64,000 nucleotides of DNA, taken from Thermithiobacillus plumbiphilus (GTDB taxonomy: Bacteria > Pseudomonadota > Gammaproteobacteria > Acidithiobacillales > Thermithiobacillaceae). Each line of letters begins with the position of its first letter. Positions within the stretch are counted from its first letter, which is position 1. Below the pieces are notes generated by a model. It saw nothing but the letters and a program-made list of their open reading frames with translations, was not told where the DNA came from and made no database searches. The stretch covers positions 62,001 through 126,000 of the forward strand of contig NZ_JBBPCO010000006.1 of NCBI RefSeq assembly GCF_038070005.1. The letters are read 5' to 3'. The translations under genes and the position numbers were made by a program. Positions 30,372 through 38,161 of the stretch are shown one piece after another.

Positions 30372-31214
30372 ATGACTCTGGAACTGCTGGCCGAGCACCA
30401 GTGCTTTGATGGCGCGGTGCACTACTACCGACATCCCTCCAAGGCTTGCGATGCGCCGATGCGCTTTGGCATTTACCTGCCGCCGCAGGCCAGCCAGGGC
30501 CCGCTGCCGGTGCTCTATTATCTGGCGGGTCTGACATGCACCGAGGAGACTTTTCTGATCAAGGGCGGGGCCCAGCGCCTGGCCGCCGAACTCGGCATCA
30601 TCCTGGTGGCGCCTGATACCAGCCCGCGCGATACCGGCATCGCGGGCGAGGACACGGACTGGGACTTCGGCAGCGGCGCGGGGTTTTATCTGGATGCCAG
30701 CGAGGCGCCCTGGGCGCAGCATTACCGCATGTACAGCTATGTCACGGCGGAACTGCCGGCGCTGCTGGCCGAGCATTTTCCTGTTGATCCCCAGCGCCAT
30801 AGCATCTTCGGCCACTCCATGGGCGGGCATGGGGCGCTGGTCTGCGCCCTGAAAAACCCGGACCGCTACCGCTCCGTCTCGGCCTTCGCGCCCATCGGCG
30901 CACCGATGCAGAGTCCCTGGGGCGAGAAGGCCTTCTCGGGCTATCTTGGTGCGGATCGCGCAAGCTGGCGCGCCTGGGACGCCAGCGAACTGGTGCGCGA
31001 GCATCAACTGGCAAGCCCCATCCTGATCGATCAGGGCACGGCGGACAAATTCCTGCACGCGCAGCTCAAGCCCGAGCTTTTCGAAGCCGCCTGCCGCGAG
31101 TCCGGGCAAAGGCTCGAACTGCGCCTGCAACCAGGCTATGACCACAGCTATTACTTCATCTCAAGCTTCATGGCGGAGCACCTCCGCTTCCACGCAGCAT
31201 ATCTGAAAGCCTGA
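30372..31214 (+). CDS. fghA: S-formylglutathione hydrolase
   Basis: 280 residues, esterase D type. Nucleophile elbow FGHSMGGHGALVCALKNPDR (Ser), oxyanion region YLAGLTCTEETFLIKGGAQR, Asp in LIDQGTADKFL, and His in GYDHSYYFISSF. It hydrolyses S-formylglutathione to formate and glutathione, completing formaldehyde detoxification with the upstream dehydrogenase. GGGAGG precedes the ATG. Confidence 0.97.
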   Translation: MTLELLAEHQCFDGAVHYYRHPSKACDAPMRFGIYLPPQASQGPLPVLYYLAGLTCTEETFLIKGGAQRLAAELGIILVAPDTSPRDTGIAGEDTDWDFGSGAGFYLDASEAPWAQHYRMYSYVTAELPALLAEHFPVDPQRHSIFGHSMGGHGALVCALKNPDRYRSVSAFAPIGAPMQSPWGEKAFSGYLGADRASWRAWDASELVREHQLASPILIDQGTADKFLHAQLKPELFEAACRESGQRLELRLQPGYDHSYYFISSFMAEHLRFHAAYLKA

Positions 31215-31227
31215 CAAGGAGATTCAC

Positions 31228-31983
31228 ATGACGAACTTAGCGGGCAAGCGCGCCTGGGTCACCGGCGCATCCAGTGGTATCGGCGAGGCCACGGCTATTG
31301 CATTGGCCAAGGCAGGCGCAGAGGTGGTGCTCTCGGCCCGGCGCGAGGAGCGCTTGCGAGAGGTCGCGCAAAGCATCCAGAACGCAGGCGGCAAGGCGCA
31401 GATCAAACCTGTGGATGTAGCGGATCGCAGCGCCATGGAGCAGCTCGGCAAGGCACTCGAATCCATGGGCGGCATCGATATCCTCATCAACAACGCCGGT
31501 CTGATGCCGCTTGCGCCCATGCTCGATGGTCGCGTGGACGAGTGGGAGCAGATGATCGACATCAACATCAAGGGCCTGCTCTACGCCATCAACGCCGTAC
31601 TGCCGGGCATGGCCCAGCGCAAACGCGGGCACATCGTCAATCTCGGTTCGGTGGCCGGGCGCGTGACCTTCACCGGCGGCGCGGTCTACTGTGGCACCAA
31701 GTTCGCGGTGCGCGCCATCTCCGACGCCCTGCGCAAGGAAGGCACGCAATTTGGGCTACGTGTGACCGACATCCAGCCGGGTGCTGTGGCGACCGAACTA
31801 CCCCTGTCGATCCGCTCGGAAGCGGTGCGCGAGATGGCCACCGGCGCCGGCGGCTTCTACGGACCGGACACCGAGATCCTGCAGGCCGAGGATATCGCCA
31901 ATGCCATCCTCTACGCCGTCACTCAGCCGCCGCATGTGGATGTCAGCGAACTGCTGATCCGCCCGCAGCGCCAGGAGGTTTGA
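31228..31983 (+). CDS. Short-chain dehydrogenase/reductase (SDR)
   Basis: 251 residues. WVTGASSGIGEATAIALAKA (cofactor), ILINNAGLMPLAPMLDGRVD (NNAG) and GAVYCGTKFAVRAISDALRK (active-site Tyr and Lys). AAGGAG precedes the ATG. It starts 13 bases after fghA, so it is the third gene of the formaldehyde operon, although SDR activity is not part of the core pathway. Its closest relatives in style are YdfG-like NADP oxidoreductases. Confidence 0.94.
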   Translation: MTNLAGKRAWVTGASSGIGEATAIALAKAGAEVVLSARREERLREVAQSIQNAGGKAQIKPVDVADRSAMEQLGKALESMGGIDILINNAGLMPLAPMLDGRVDEWEQMIDINIKGLLYAINAVLPGMAQRKRGHIVNLGSVAGRVTFTGGAVYCGTKFAVRAISDALRKEGTQFGLRVTDIQPGAVATELPLSIRSEAVREMATGAGGFYGPDTEILQAEDIANAILYAVTQPPHVDVSELLIRPQRQEV

Positions 31984-32020
31984 GGCGGCGGGGCGGCGGG
32001 GCGCCGCTATCCCGCAAATC

Positions 32021-32764
32021 TCAGGGCCGGTCGTGCAGGTGGCGGCGAAACAGTCCAAGGGTGAGTTCCCAGGCCTCCTCGGCCGCGCTTTGCTTGTAGC
32101 TCTTGCGCTGGTCGCAGAAAAAGCCGTGGCCGGTGTTGTGAAACACGCGCATCAGAAAATCCCGATGCGCCGTGGTGAAGGCCTCGGCAATGCGGCCATG
32201 CTCATCGGCATGGATGGAGGTGTCCTGGGCGCCATAATAGAGCGCGACCGGGCCATGCATGTCCTTGATGTGATCCAGCAACGCGGGCCGGCCAAATGGA
32301 TCGCTGGCCGGTGCGATGCCGGCGCCATAGAAGCAGGCTGCCGCCCGTGAGCGCTCGCCAAAGCGCTGGTGCGCGAGAAAGGCGAAGCGCCCGCCCATAC
32401 AAAATCCCATCACCCCGAGCGCGCCGGCATCCACCGCGTCGAGATTCGCCAGATGATCCAGGGCCTGCCCGGCTTCCCGCATCACCTGATCGTCATCCAG
32501 AGTCCTGAGCCGCGAGATGGCGCCATCCATGTCCTCATAGCTGTACACGTCCCCGTGATAGATGTCCGGCGCCAGGGCCGCGATGCCCGCACCCGCGAGC
32601 CGCCGGCAGACATCCTGAATATGCCCATTGAGCCCGAAGGCCTCGATGAACACCAGCACCGCCGGGAAGGGCCCCTCGCCTGCCGGCAAGGCCAGATAAC
32701 CGGACAGGCCCGGTGCGATCTCGCGCATGCCAGCCTCAGCTAGCGCATGCTCATTTTGCGTCAT
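32021..32764 (-). CDS. Dienelactone hydrolase family protein
   Basis: 247 residues, alpha/beta hydrolase. The Cys nucleophile elbow is VMGFCMGGRFAFLA, the acid is in YYGAQDTSIHADEH, and the His is in HNTGHGFFCDQRKSY. GAGGAGG precedes the ATG. It converges with the formaldehyde operon and is divergent from the GGDEF-EAL gene. The substrate is unknown. Dienelactone itself is unlikely, as no chlorocatechol genes are near. Confidence 0.93.
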   Translation of the reverse strand: MTQNEHALAEAGMREIAPGLSGYLALPAGEGPFPAVLVFIEAFGLNGHIQDVCRRLAGAGIAALAPDIYHGDVYSYEDMDGAISRLRTLDDDQVMREAGQALDHLANLDAVDAGALGVMGFCMGGRFAFLAHQRFGERSRAAACFYGAGIAPASDPFGRPALLDHIKDMHGPVALYYGAQDTSIHADEHGRIAEAFTTAHRDFLMRVFHNTGHGFFCDQRKSYKQSAAEEAWELTLGLFRRHLHDRP

Positions 32765-32975
32765 ACCAGCCTCCTCGATCGCTGTCGTGCAAATCCCTGT
32801 TCGCGGACCTCAGGGAACAGCAAAGCCGCTGGCCGGGCAAGCGGCCCAAAGTCGGGGAAGCCCACCGTCATTGGCCAAAACCTGCAATTCCGGCATTTGC
32901 GACTATTCTTTCTGGTACCAAAGAGAGAAACCTGCCGTCGCCAGGCGGCAAGGCACAAGAAAAGAGAACGCCATA

Positions 32976-35372
32976 ATGGCCCCACCGGCTTCAAAACGCC
33001 TGATCGGCTTTGGCTTTACCCTCGTGCTCGCGCTCATGACGCTGCTGACGCTCGTGGGATTGCTGCGCATGAAGGACATCTACCGGCATCTGGAAACCAC
33101 CGCCAACGTGCACAACGTCAAGGCCGGGCTGGCATCGGCCATGCGCACCGCCGCCCGGGAACGGGCCGTGAGCCTCTACACCATGAGCCTCATGGATGAG
33201 CCCTTCGAGCGGGATGCGGAATTCCTGCGTTTCAACACGCTGGCCACGAAGTTCACGCGCGCCCGCCAGCAACTGCTGGCCATGCCGATCAGCGAGGAAG
33301 AACTGCGCCTGCTCGAGCGCCAGGCAGCCCTGGCCCGGATCAATCAGCCCCTGCAGAACGAGGTGGCGGACCTGATCATCGAGAGCAATCCATCCGCCAA
33401 GCACATTCTCCTGACCCGCGTGATGCCGATCCAGAACAAGGTCCTGGCGGAACTCGATGAAATGGTGGCGATGCAACAGAGAAAATCCATTCAGGGCTTT
33501 CAAGCCGCCGCGCATGCCTATCGGGCCGCGCAAGTTTCCATCATCGTGCTTGGCAGCCTCGCCATGGGCCTGGGCATTCTGATTGCCCGGCTCGTGACCC
33601 GCCGGGTAACCGAGGCGGAAGATGCCCTTTTCCAGGAAAAGGAGCTGGCCGAGGTCACCCTGCATTCCATCGGCGACGCCGTCATCACCACCAATGCCCA
33701 GGGATATATCGGCTTCATGAACCCCGTGGCGGAAGAGATGACGGGCTGGTCCCTGAGCGAGGCCAGAGGGGAGCAGCTCGGCAAGATCCTGCAACTGTTC
33801 AACAGCAGCACCCTGGAGCAGATGGAACATCCGCTGAGCCTGCTGCCGACGAAAGATGCCAGCGAACAGCAGCACACCCTGCTGTTGCGCCGCGATGGCC
33901 GCGAATACGCCGTGGCCCACTCCTGGGCGCCGATCCGCAACCGTACAGGCCGGCTCATGGGCGCCGTGGTGGTCTTCCACGATGTGACCACCGCGCGTCA
34001 GCTCGCCCAGCAACTATCCTGGCAGGCCTGCCACGACGCCCTGACAGGGCTGGCCAACCGGCATCAGTTCGAGGAGCGCATGGCCCAGTTGCTCGACAGC
34101 GCCCGGGCTCAGGGCAAGATGCATGTGCTGCTCTACATCGATCTCGACCAGTTCAAGATCGTCAATGACACCTGCGGCCACATGGCCGGCGACGAGCTGC
34201 TGCGCCAGATCGCCCTGCTCATGCAAAACCATACCCGCAGCACGGATCTGGTCGCCCGTCTGGGCGGAGACGAGTTCGCGCTGCTGCTGAAGGATTGTGA
34301 CCAGATCCAGGGTGAGCGCATTGCCGAAACCCTGCGCCGCGACATTGCCGACTGGCGCTTCGTCTGGGAGGACCGCAGCTTTTCCGTGGGCGCCAGCATG
34401 GGCCTGGTGCCCATCCGTCCCGACACGCCCAGTCTGACGGCGCTTTTGAGTGCCGCGGACGCAGCCTGCTATGCCGCCAAGGACAATGGCCGCAACCGCG
34501 TTCACAGCTTCCGGCCGGATGACGGCGAGCTGGCCCGACGCCACGGCGAGATGCAGTGGGTATTCCGCATCCAGCAGGCCATCGAGGAAAACCGCCTCAC
34601 CCTGTACTGCCAAACCATCCTGCCGGCCTTGCCGGCCGCCAGCGAGCCCCGGCATATCGAGATCCTGCTGCGCATGCGCGACGAGCAGGGCGAGCTGATC
34701 CCGCCCATGGCCTTCATACCGTCCGCCGAACGCTATCATCTGATGCCGGCCCTGGACCGCTGGGTGATCCAGCACACCCTGGACTGGCTGGCCAACCGTT
34801 CATCCGCTGAGAGAAACACCTTCCAGCGCTGCTTCATCAACATATCCGGGCAGTCGCTCTGCGAACCCGGATTCCTGAATTTCGTCACCCAAGCCATCCA
34901 GGCCAGCAAGGTCCAGCCGGAGCGGGTCTGTTTCGAGATCACCGAAACCAGCGCCATCGCCAATCTGAGCCAGGCACGCCAGTTCATGCACGAACTCAAG
35001 GCCCTGGGCTGTCACTTCTCGCTGGATGACTTCGGCAGCGGCATGTCTTCCTTTGGTTACCTGAAGAACCTGCCGGTGGATTATCTCAAGATCGATGGTG
35101 CCTTCGTGCGCGACATGACGGACGATCCGGTGGATCAGGCCATGGTGGAAGCCATCAACCGCATCGGTCAGGTGCTGGGCATCCAGACCATCGCCGAGTT
35201 TGTCGAAAATGACGCGATCCGGGGGGCGGTGAGCGCCATCGGCGTTGATTTCGTGCAGGGCTTCGGACTGCATCGCCCGAGCGCGCTCGACAGCTTTGCG
35301 CTGGAAATCCAGCCTCACGATCACGCTGACTTGATAGCCCACGCTCAGATATCCAGGCGCTCCATGAAGTAG
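32976..35372 (+). CDS. Membrane-anchored PAS-GGDEF-EAL cyclic di-GMP enzyme
   Basis: 798 residues. TM helix 10-30 (FGFTLVLALMTLLTLVGLLR), a periplasmic helical sensor to ~175, and TM2 near 178-200 (IIVLGSLAMGLGILIARLVT). Then PAS (~215-330, AVITTNAQGYIGFMNPVAEE), GGDEF (~345-505, VARLGGDEFALLL preceded by an RSTD inhibitory-site motif) and EAL (~520-775: EILLRM, EITETSAI, LDDFGSGMSSFGYL, IAEFVEN, QGFGLHRP). Both catalytic domains look complete, except that the EAL signature reads EIL. The ATG at 32976 is chosen because it places the TM helix at the N-terminus. Its ribosome site is weak. Confidence 0.92.
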   Translation: MAPPASKRLIGFGFTLVLALMTLLTLVGLLRMKDIYRHLETTANVHNVKAGLASAMRTAARERAVSLYTMSLMDEPFERDAEFLRFNTLATKFTRARQQLLAMPISEEELRLLERQAALARINQPLQNEVADLIIESNPSAKHILLTRVMPIQNKVLAELDEMVAMQQRKSIQGFQAAAHAYRAAQVSIIVLGSLAMGLGILIARLVTRRVTEAEDALFQEKELAEVTLHSIGDAVITTNAQGYIGFMNPVAEEMTGWSLSEARGEQLGKILQLFNSSTLEQMEHPLSLLPTKDASEQQHTLLLRRDGREYAVAHSWAPIRNRTGRLMGAVVVFHDVTTARQLAQQLSWQACHDALTGLANRHQFEERMAQLLDSARAQGKMHVLLYIDLDQFKIVNDTCGHMAGDELLRQIALLMQNHTRSTDLVARLGGDEFALLLKDCDQIQGERIAETLRRDIADWRFVWEDRSFSVGASMGLVPIRPDTPSLTALLSAADAACYAAKDNGRNRVHSFRPDDGELARRHGEMQWVFRIQQAIEENRLTLYCQTILPALPAASEPRHIEILLRMRDEQGELIPPMAFIPSAERYHLMPALDRWVIQHTLDWLANRSSAERNTFQRCFINISGQSLCEPGFLNFVTQAIQASKVQPERVCFEITETSAIANLSQARQFMHELKALGCHFSLDDFGSGMSSFGYLKNLPVDYLKIDGAFVRDMTDDPVDQAMVEAINRIGQVLGIQTIAEFVENDAIRGAVSAIGVDFVQGFGLHRPSALDSFALEIQPHDHADLIAHAQISRRSMK

Positions 35373-36349
35373 CACAGGCAGTCCTGCCGGATCACGCGGG
35401 TGTCCAGGGTCAACATCGACGGCATCACCCGCCGCGCCGTGCGGATCTCGCCGCCATCACGAGAAAAGTAGCGCGCGCTGACATCCTCGCCGGTCTCATT
35501 GTGAGCCGCCAGGCCCGCATGGCTTCCCGTGCGCGCCCAGCCCAGCAGGGTACCGGCCGGCAGTTCGCGGAAGTTGAGATAATCGAGATCCCCCAGCAGG
35601 CGCAGCTCGGTATCGGCCTCGCCAAAGCCGAAGGAGACCGCCGGCGGCACGGTCACGATGGCCACGGTGTGAAATAAATCGATGTCGTGCGCGGCCACCG
35701 GATGTGCCGGGAGCTCCGCCAGATGCAGGCAGGCCTCCACGAATTCGCGCGCGTGCTCGATGCCGTAATCCTGGCCGGGTTGCCCGCACTCGATGGTCAC
35801 GGATGGACACAGCTCGGCAAAGGCCATGCTCTGCACCCCGGTGGGCCGCAGAAAATACACCACGGTGCGCCCGAACAGGGTGGCCAGATGCAGGAAAGCA
35901 TCATCCAGCCGGTTGACGCAGGCGTAATGCGGGTTCAGACCGGTGTTGTTGTGGATGTCGATGCTGGCGAAGACGCGCCTTGCGCGCATGATATCGACAA
36001 TATCGCGCATCATGGCGTGCTCGGGGGAATCGCCGGGCTCACCACCGGGCCAGATGCGGTTGTAGTCCGGCTGGCCGTCCAGCCGCCGCAGGCCAAAGCG
36101 CGCGGCGCTGACATTGCCGGTAAAGATCGACAGCGCCCGGGGCAGTTCGCGGTCCTGATACTCTCTCAACAAGGCCTGCATCGCCCGCAGGCCGGTATCC
36201 TCGTTGCCATGCAGCAACATGGACACGAAAACTGGCTCCGGCCGGCGGCCCGGCAGATGGATCAGGGCCGGATCGGGCAGGATCTCGTGCAGGCGCGTCG
36301 CGTCCAGGTCGAGAAAACCCGGCGGCAGATGGTCGAGTATGGTCAGCAT
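35345..36349 (-). CDS. M14-type zinc hydrolase (succinylglutamate desuccinylase/aspartoacylase-like)
   Basis: 334 residues. Zinc ligands are placed as in AstE/ASPA proteins: MLLHGNEDTGLRAMQALLRE (His, Glu) and FASIDIHNNTGLNPHYACVN (His). The late catalytic Glu is likely in VTIECGQPGQDYGIEHARE. The C-terminal beta domain has PAGTLLGWARTG. Family members cut N-acyl amino acids or gamma-linked amides. The 3' end overlaps the GGDEF-EAL gene by 28 bases, tail to tail. Upstream on the same strand are a 36-residue membrane peptide and a GCS2 ligase, a likely functional trio. The start at 36349 is preferred over the longer frame. Confidence 0.88.
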   Translation of the reverse strand: MLTILDHLPPGFLDLDATRLHEILPDPALIHLPGRRPEPVFVSMLLHGNEDTGLRAMQALLREYQDRELPRALSIFTGNVSAARFGLRRLDGQPDYNRIWPGGEPGDSPEHAMMRDIVDIMRARRVFASIDIHNNTGLNPHYACVNRLDDAFLHLATLFGRTVVYFLRPTGVQSMAFAELCPSVTIECGQPGQDYGIEHAREFVEACLHLAELPAHPVAAHDIDLFHTVAIVTVPPAVSFGFGEADTELRLLGDLDYLNFRELPAGTLLGWARTGSHAGLAAHNETGEDVSARYFSRDGGEIRTARRVMPSMLTLDTRVIRQDCLCYFMERLDI

Positions 36350-36425
36350 CGCTTCATTCCAGCGGGTTTGCGACAGTCCACATCCGCCCTCCTCATGATA
36401 CGCCCGCAAAGCCCCGGGCTCACCC

Positions 36426-36536
36426 TTAAAAAATGACTGAAAACAGAGCAACCCAGGACAGGATCACCAGCACCACGACCACCCATAAGACACTATTGGA
36501 AAGCACGCGATTGAGGGAGAAATTGTTACGGGGCAT
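36426..36536 (-). CDS. 36-residue single-pass membrane peptide
   Basis: A short ORF with an excellent GGAGG Shine-Dalgarno eight bases before the ATG at 36536. It encodes MPRNNFSLNRVLSN followed by a hydrophobic helix SVLWVVVVLVILSWVALFSV and then IF-stop at 36426. The basic N-terminus predicts an N-in topology. It lies between the GCS2 ligase (86 bases upstream) and the M14-type hydrolase (76 bases downstream) on the same strand, so it is probably co-transcribed. The function is unknown. No family is recognised. Confidence 0.65.
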   Translation of the reverse strand: MPRNNFSLNRVLSNSVLWVVVVLVILSWVALFSVIF

Positions 36537-36622
36537 GGACACATCCTCCATTGTCTTGGAATCAACAGGTCCAGAAACACAGGTCCGGCATGCACTGCCC
36601 GGGCCGCCACGGCAGGACAGTC

Positions 36623-38056
36623 TCAGACCGACCAGCCATGCACCGGCTTGGCACTCGCCTGATGCGCCAGGTAGGCAGCCGTCAGCTTGTGCATGTCCGG
36701 CCCGTGCCGCGCCACCCAGGCACGCTGCCAGGCAGCGCCATTCTGCCCACTCTCGGCCCGCGCCTCGATGATGCCGAGATAATGATCGCGATCCGCCGCG
36801 TCCAGCCCCAGGCTGTCCAATCCCGCATGGGCCAGCGGCAGCAGGGACTCCAGTATCAAGGTGCGGACATTGGCCTGCCGGCCCTCCAGCCAGAAGATTT
36901 CAGCACGCAGTCCATCCCGCGCGGCAGCATAGAAATTGGCGCTGGCGGCCTCGAAATCGAGCAGGGATTCCGGTGCCGGGTCCTGGCGCGCCAGGGCATG
37001 CACCAATCCAAAATAAAAGGCGGCATTGGCGATCATGTCCGGCACGCTGGGTCCAGCGGGCACCACCCGATGCTCGAGGCGCAGGTGCGGCAGACCATTC
37101 CCGCTGAAGCCGATCAATGGCCGGTTCCAACGCCAGATAGTGCCATTGTGCAGGCGCAGATGTTGCAAAAGTGCCGGATCGGCATCCGTATGCAGGGGCA
37201 ACAATACTGGATAGCGATCCAGATTCTCTAGAAAGCAGGGTAGCAGGGAATCCCGCATGTAACCGCTACCAAAGGTCACCCGGTTACGGGACAGCGCGAG
37301 CTCATCCGGATCATCATCGACGGCGGTGGATTGCTCGAACAGCGGAATGCGGGTCTCGTCCCAGAGATCCTTGCCAAAAAGATAGGGTGAGTTCGCACTG
37401 ATGGCCACCATGGGCGCGGACAGAATGGTCGCGGCATTGTAGAAACGCGCCGCCTCCCGGGCCGAAACCTGCAGGTGAATCTGGAAGGAGGTCGCCGCCG
37501 ACTCAAGCATTACGTCGCGATGTTCAGTTTGCAGCAGCTCCCGCCCCTGGATATCCAGACGCAAGGGCCGCAGATGCCGCTGGCGCAGCACCTGCCGATT
37601 CAGCGCCCGATAGCGCTTCAGCGGCGACATGTTGCCAAGGTTCAGTTCAGATTCACGCACCGTGGGCAGGATGCCGATCATCAGCAGTTGCGCATCGAGC
37701 TGCCCGGCGACCTCGCGGCAGGAATCCCACTGCGCCGCCAGGCCTGCCGCCATCCGGCGCAGGACAGCGTCCCGCAGTTCTAGCGGCTGGCTATTGAATT
37801 CCAGGTTGAAGCAGGCCAGTTCGGGCACTACCAGCGGGCTGCCGAGCCGCTCTATCAACTGCTGATTCAGGGGGGCGGGCTGCATCGCCCGATCCACGAT
37901 CCAGGCCTCCAGTTCATAGCCCGCCCGCTCCGGACCTTCATCAAAATGCCCCTCGCGGAACCACGCTGCCAGCAGGTCCGTTTCGCGATGCAGATGTTCG
38001 AGAAAGCGTGCGGCATCATCTGCCGTGAATGTGCTGCTGTCGATCTCGACACCCAT
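36623..38056 (-). CDS. GCS2-family carboxylate-amine ligase (YbdK-like)
   Basis: 477 residues. Glutamate-cysteine-ligase type 2 fold: GYELEAWIVDRAMQPAPLNQ (metal-binding Glu), ACFNLEFNSQPLEL, TSFQIHLQVSAREAARFYNA, ILSAPMVAISANSPYLFGKD, and LPHLRLEHRVVPAGPSVPDM. Such enzymes ligate glutamate-like carboxylates to an amine, but many are not true glutathione synthesis enzymes. It is followed by a tiny membrane protein and an M14 hydrolase. Amidoligase-M14 pairs have been noted in comparative genomics. CAGGAGG precedes the ATG. Confidence 0.9.
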   Translation of the reverse strand: MGVEIDSSTFTADDAARFLEHLHRETDLLAAWFREGHFDEGPERAGYELEAWIVDRAMQPAPLNQQLIERLGSPLVVPELACFNLEFNSQPLELRDAVLRRMAAGLAAQWDSCREVAGQLDAQLLMIGILPTVRESELNLGNMSPLKRYRALNRQVLRQRHLRPLRLDIQGRELLQTEHRDVMLESAATSFQIHLQVSAREAARFYNAATILSAPMVAISANSPYLFGKDLWDETRIPLFEQSTAVDDDPDELALSRNRVTFGSGYMRDSLLPCFLENLDRYPVLLPLHTDADPALLQHLRLHNGTIWRWNRPLIGFSGNGLPHLRLEHRVVPAGPSVPDMIANAAFYFGLVHALARQDPAPESLLDFEAASANFYAAARDGLRAEIFWLEGRQANVRTLILESLLPLAHAGLDSLGLDAADRDHYLGIIEARAESGQNGAAWQRAWVARHGPDMHKLTAAYLAHQASAKPVHGWSV

Positions 38057-38161
38057 GGCGACCTCCTGTCCATGAGCAAAACTATAGCGCGAGACCGATA
38101 CTGAATCCTCAGACCATTTCCAGAGCCCGTGCGTTTGCTGCGCGCCAGGACCAGCCAGCAG

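Noticed and set aside
31993-32007. GC-rich hairpin GCGGCG-GGG-CGCCGC after the SDR gene as a terminator
   Set aside because: There is no U-tract and the run of GGGGCGG repeats could pair in several ways. Too weak to call.
32727-32975. Upstream extension of the GGDEF-EAL gene (83 more codons)
   Set aside because: It would run antisense through the start of the dienelactone hydrolase gene and bury the N-terminal TM anchor. The ATG at 32976 fits the membrane topology.
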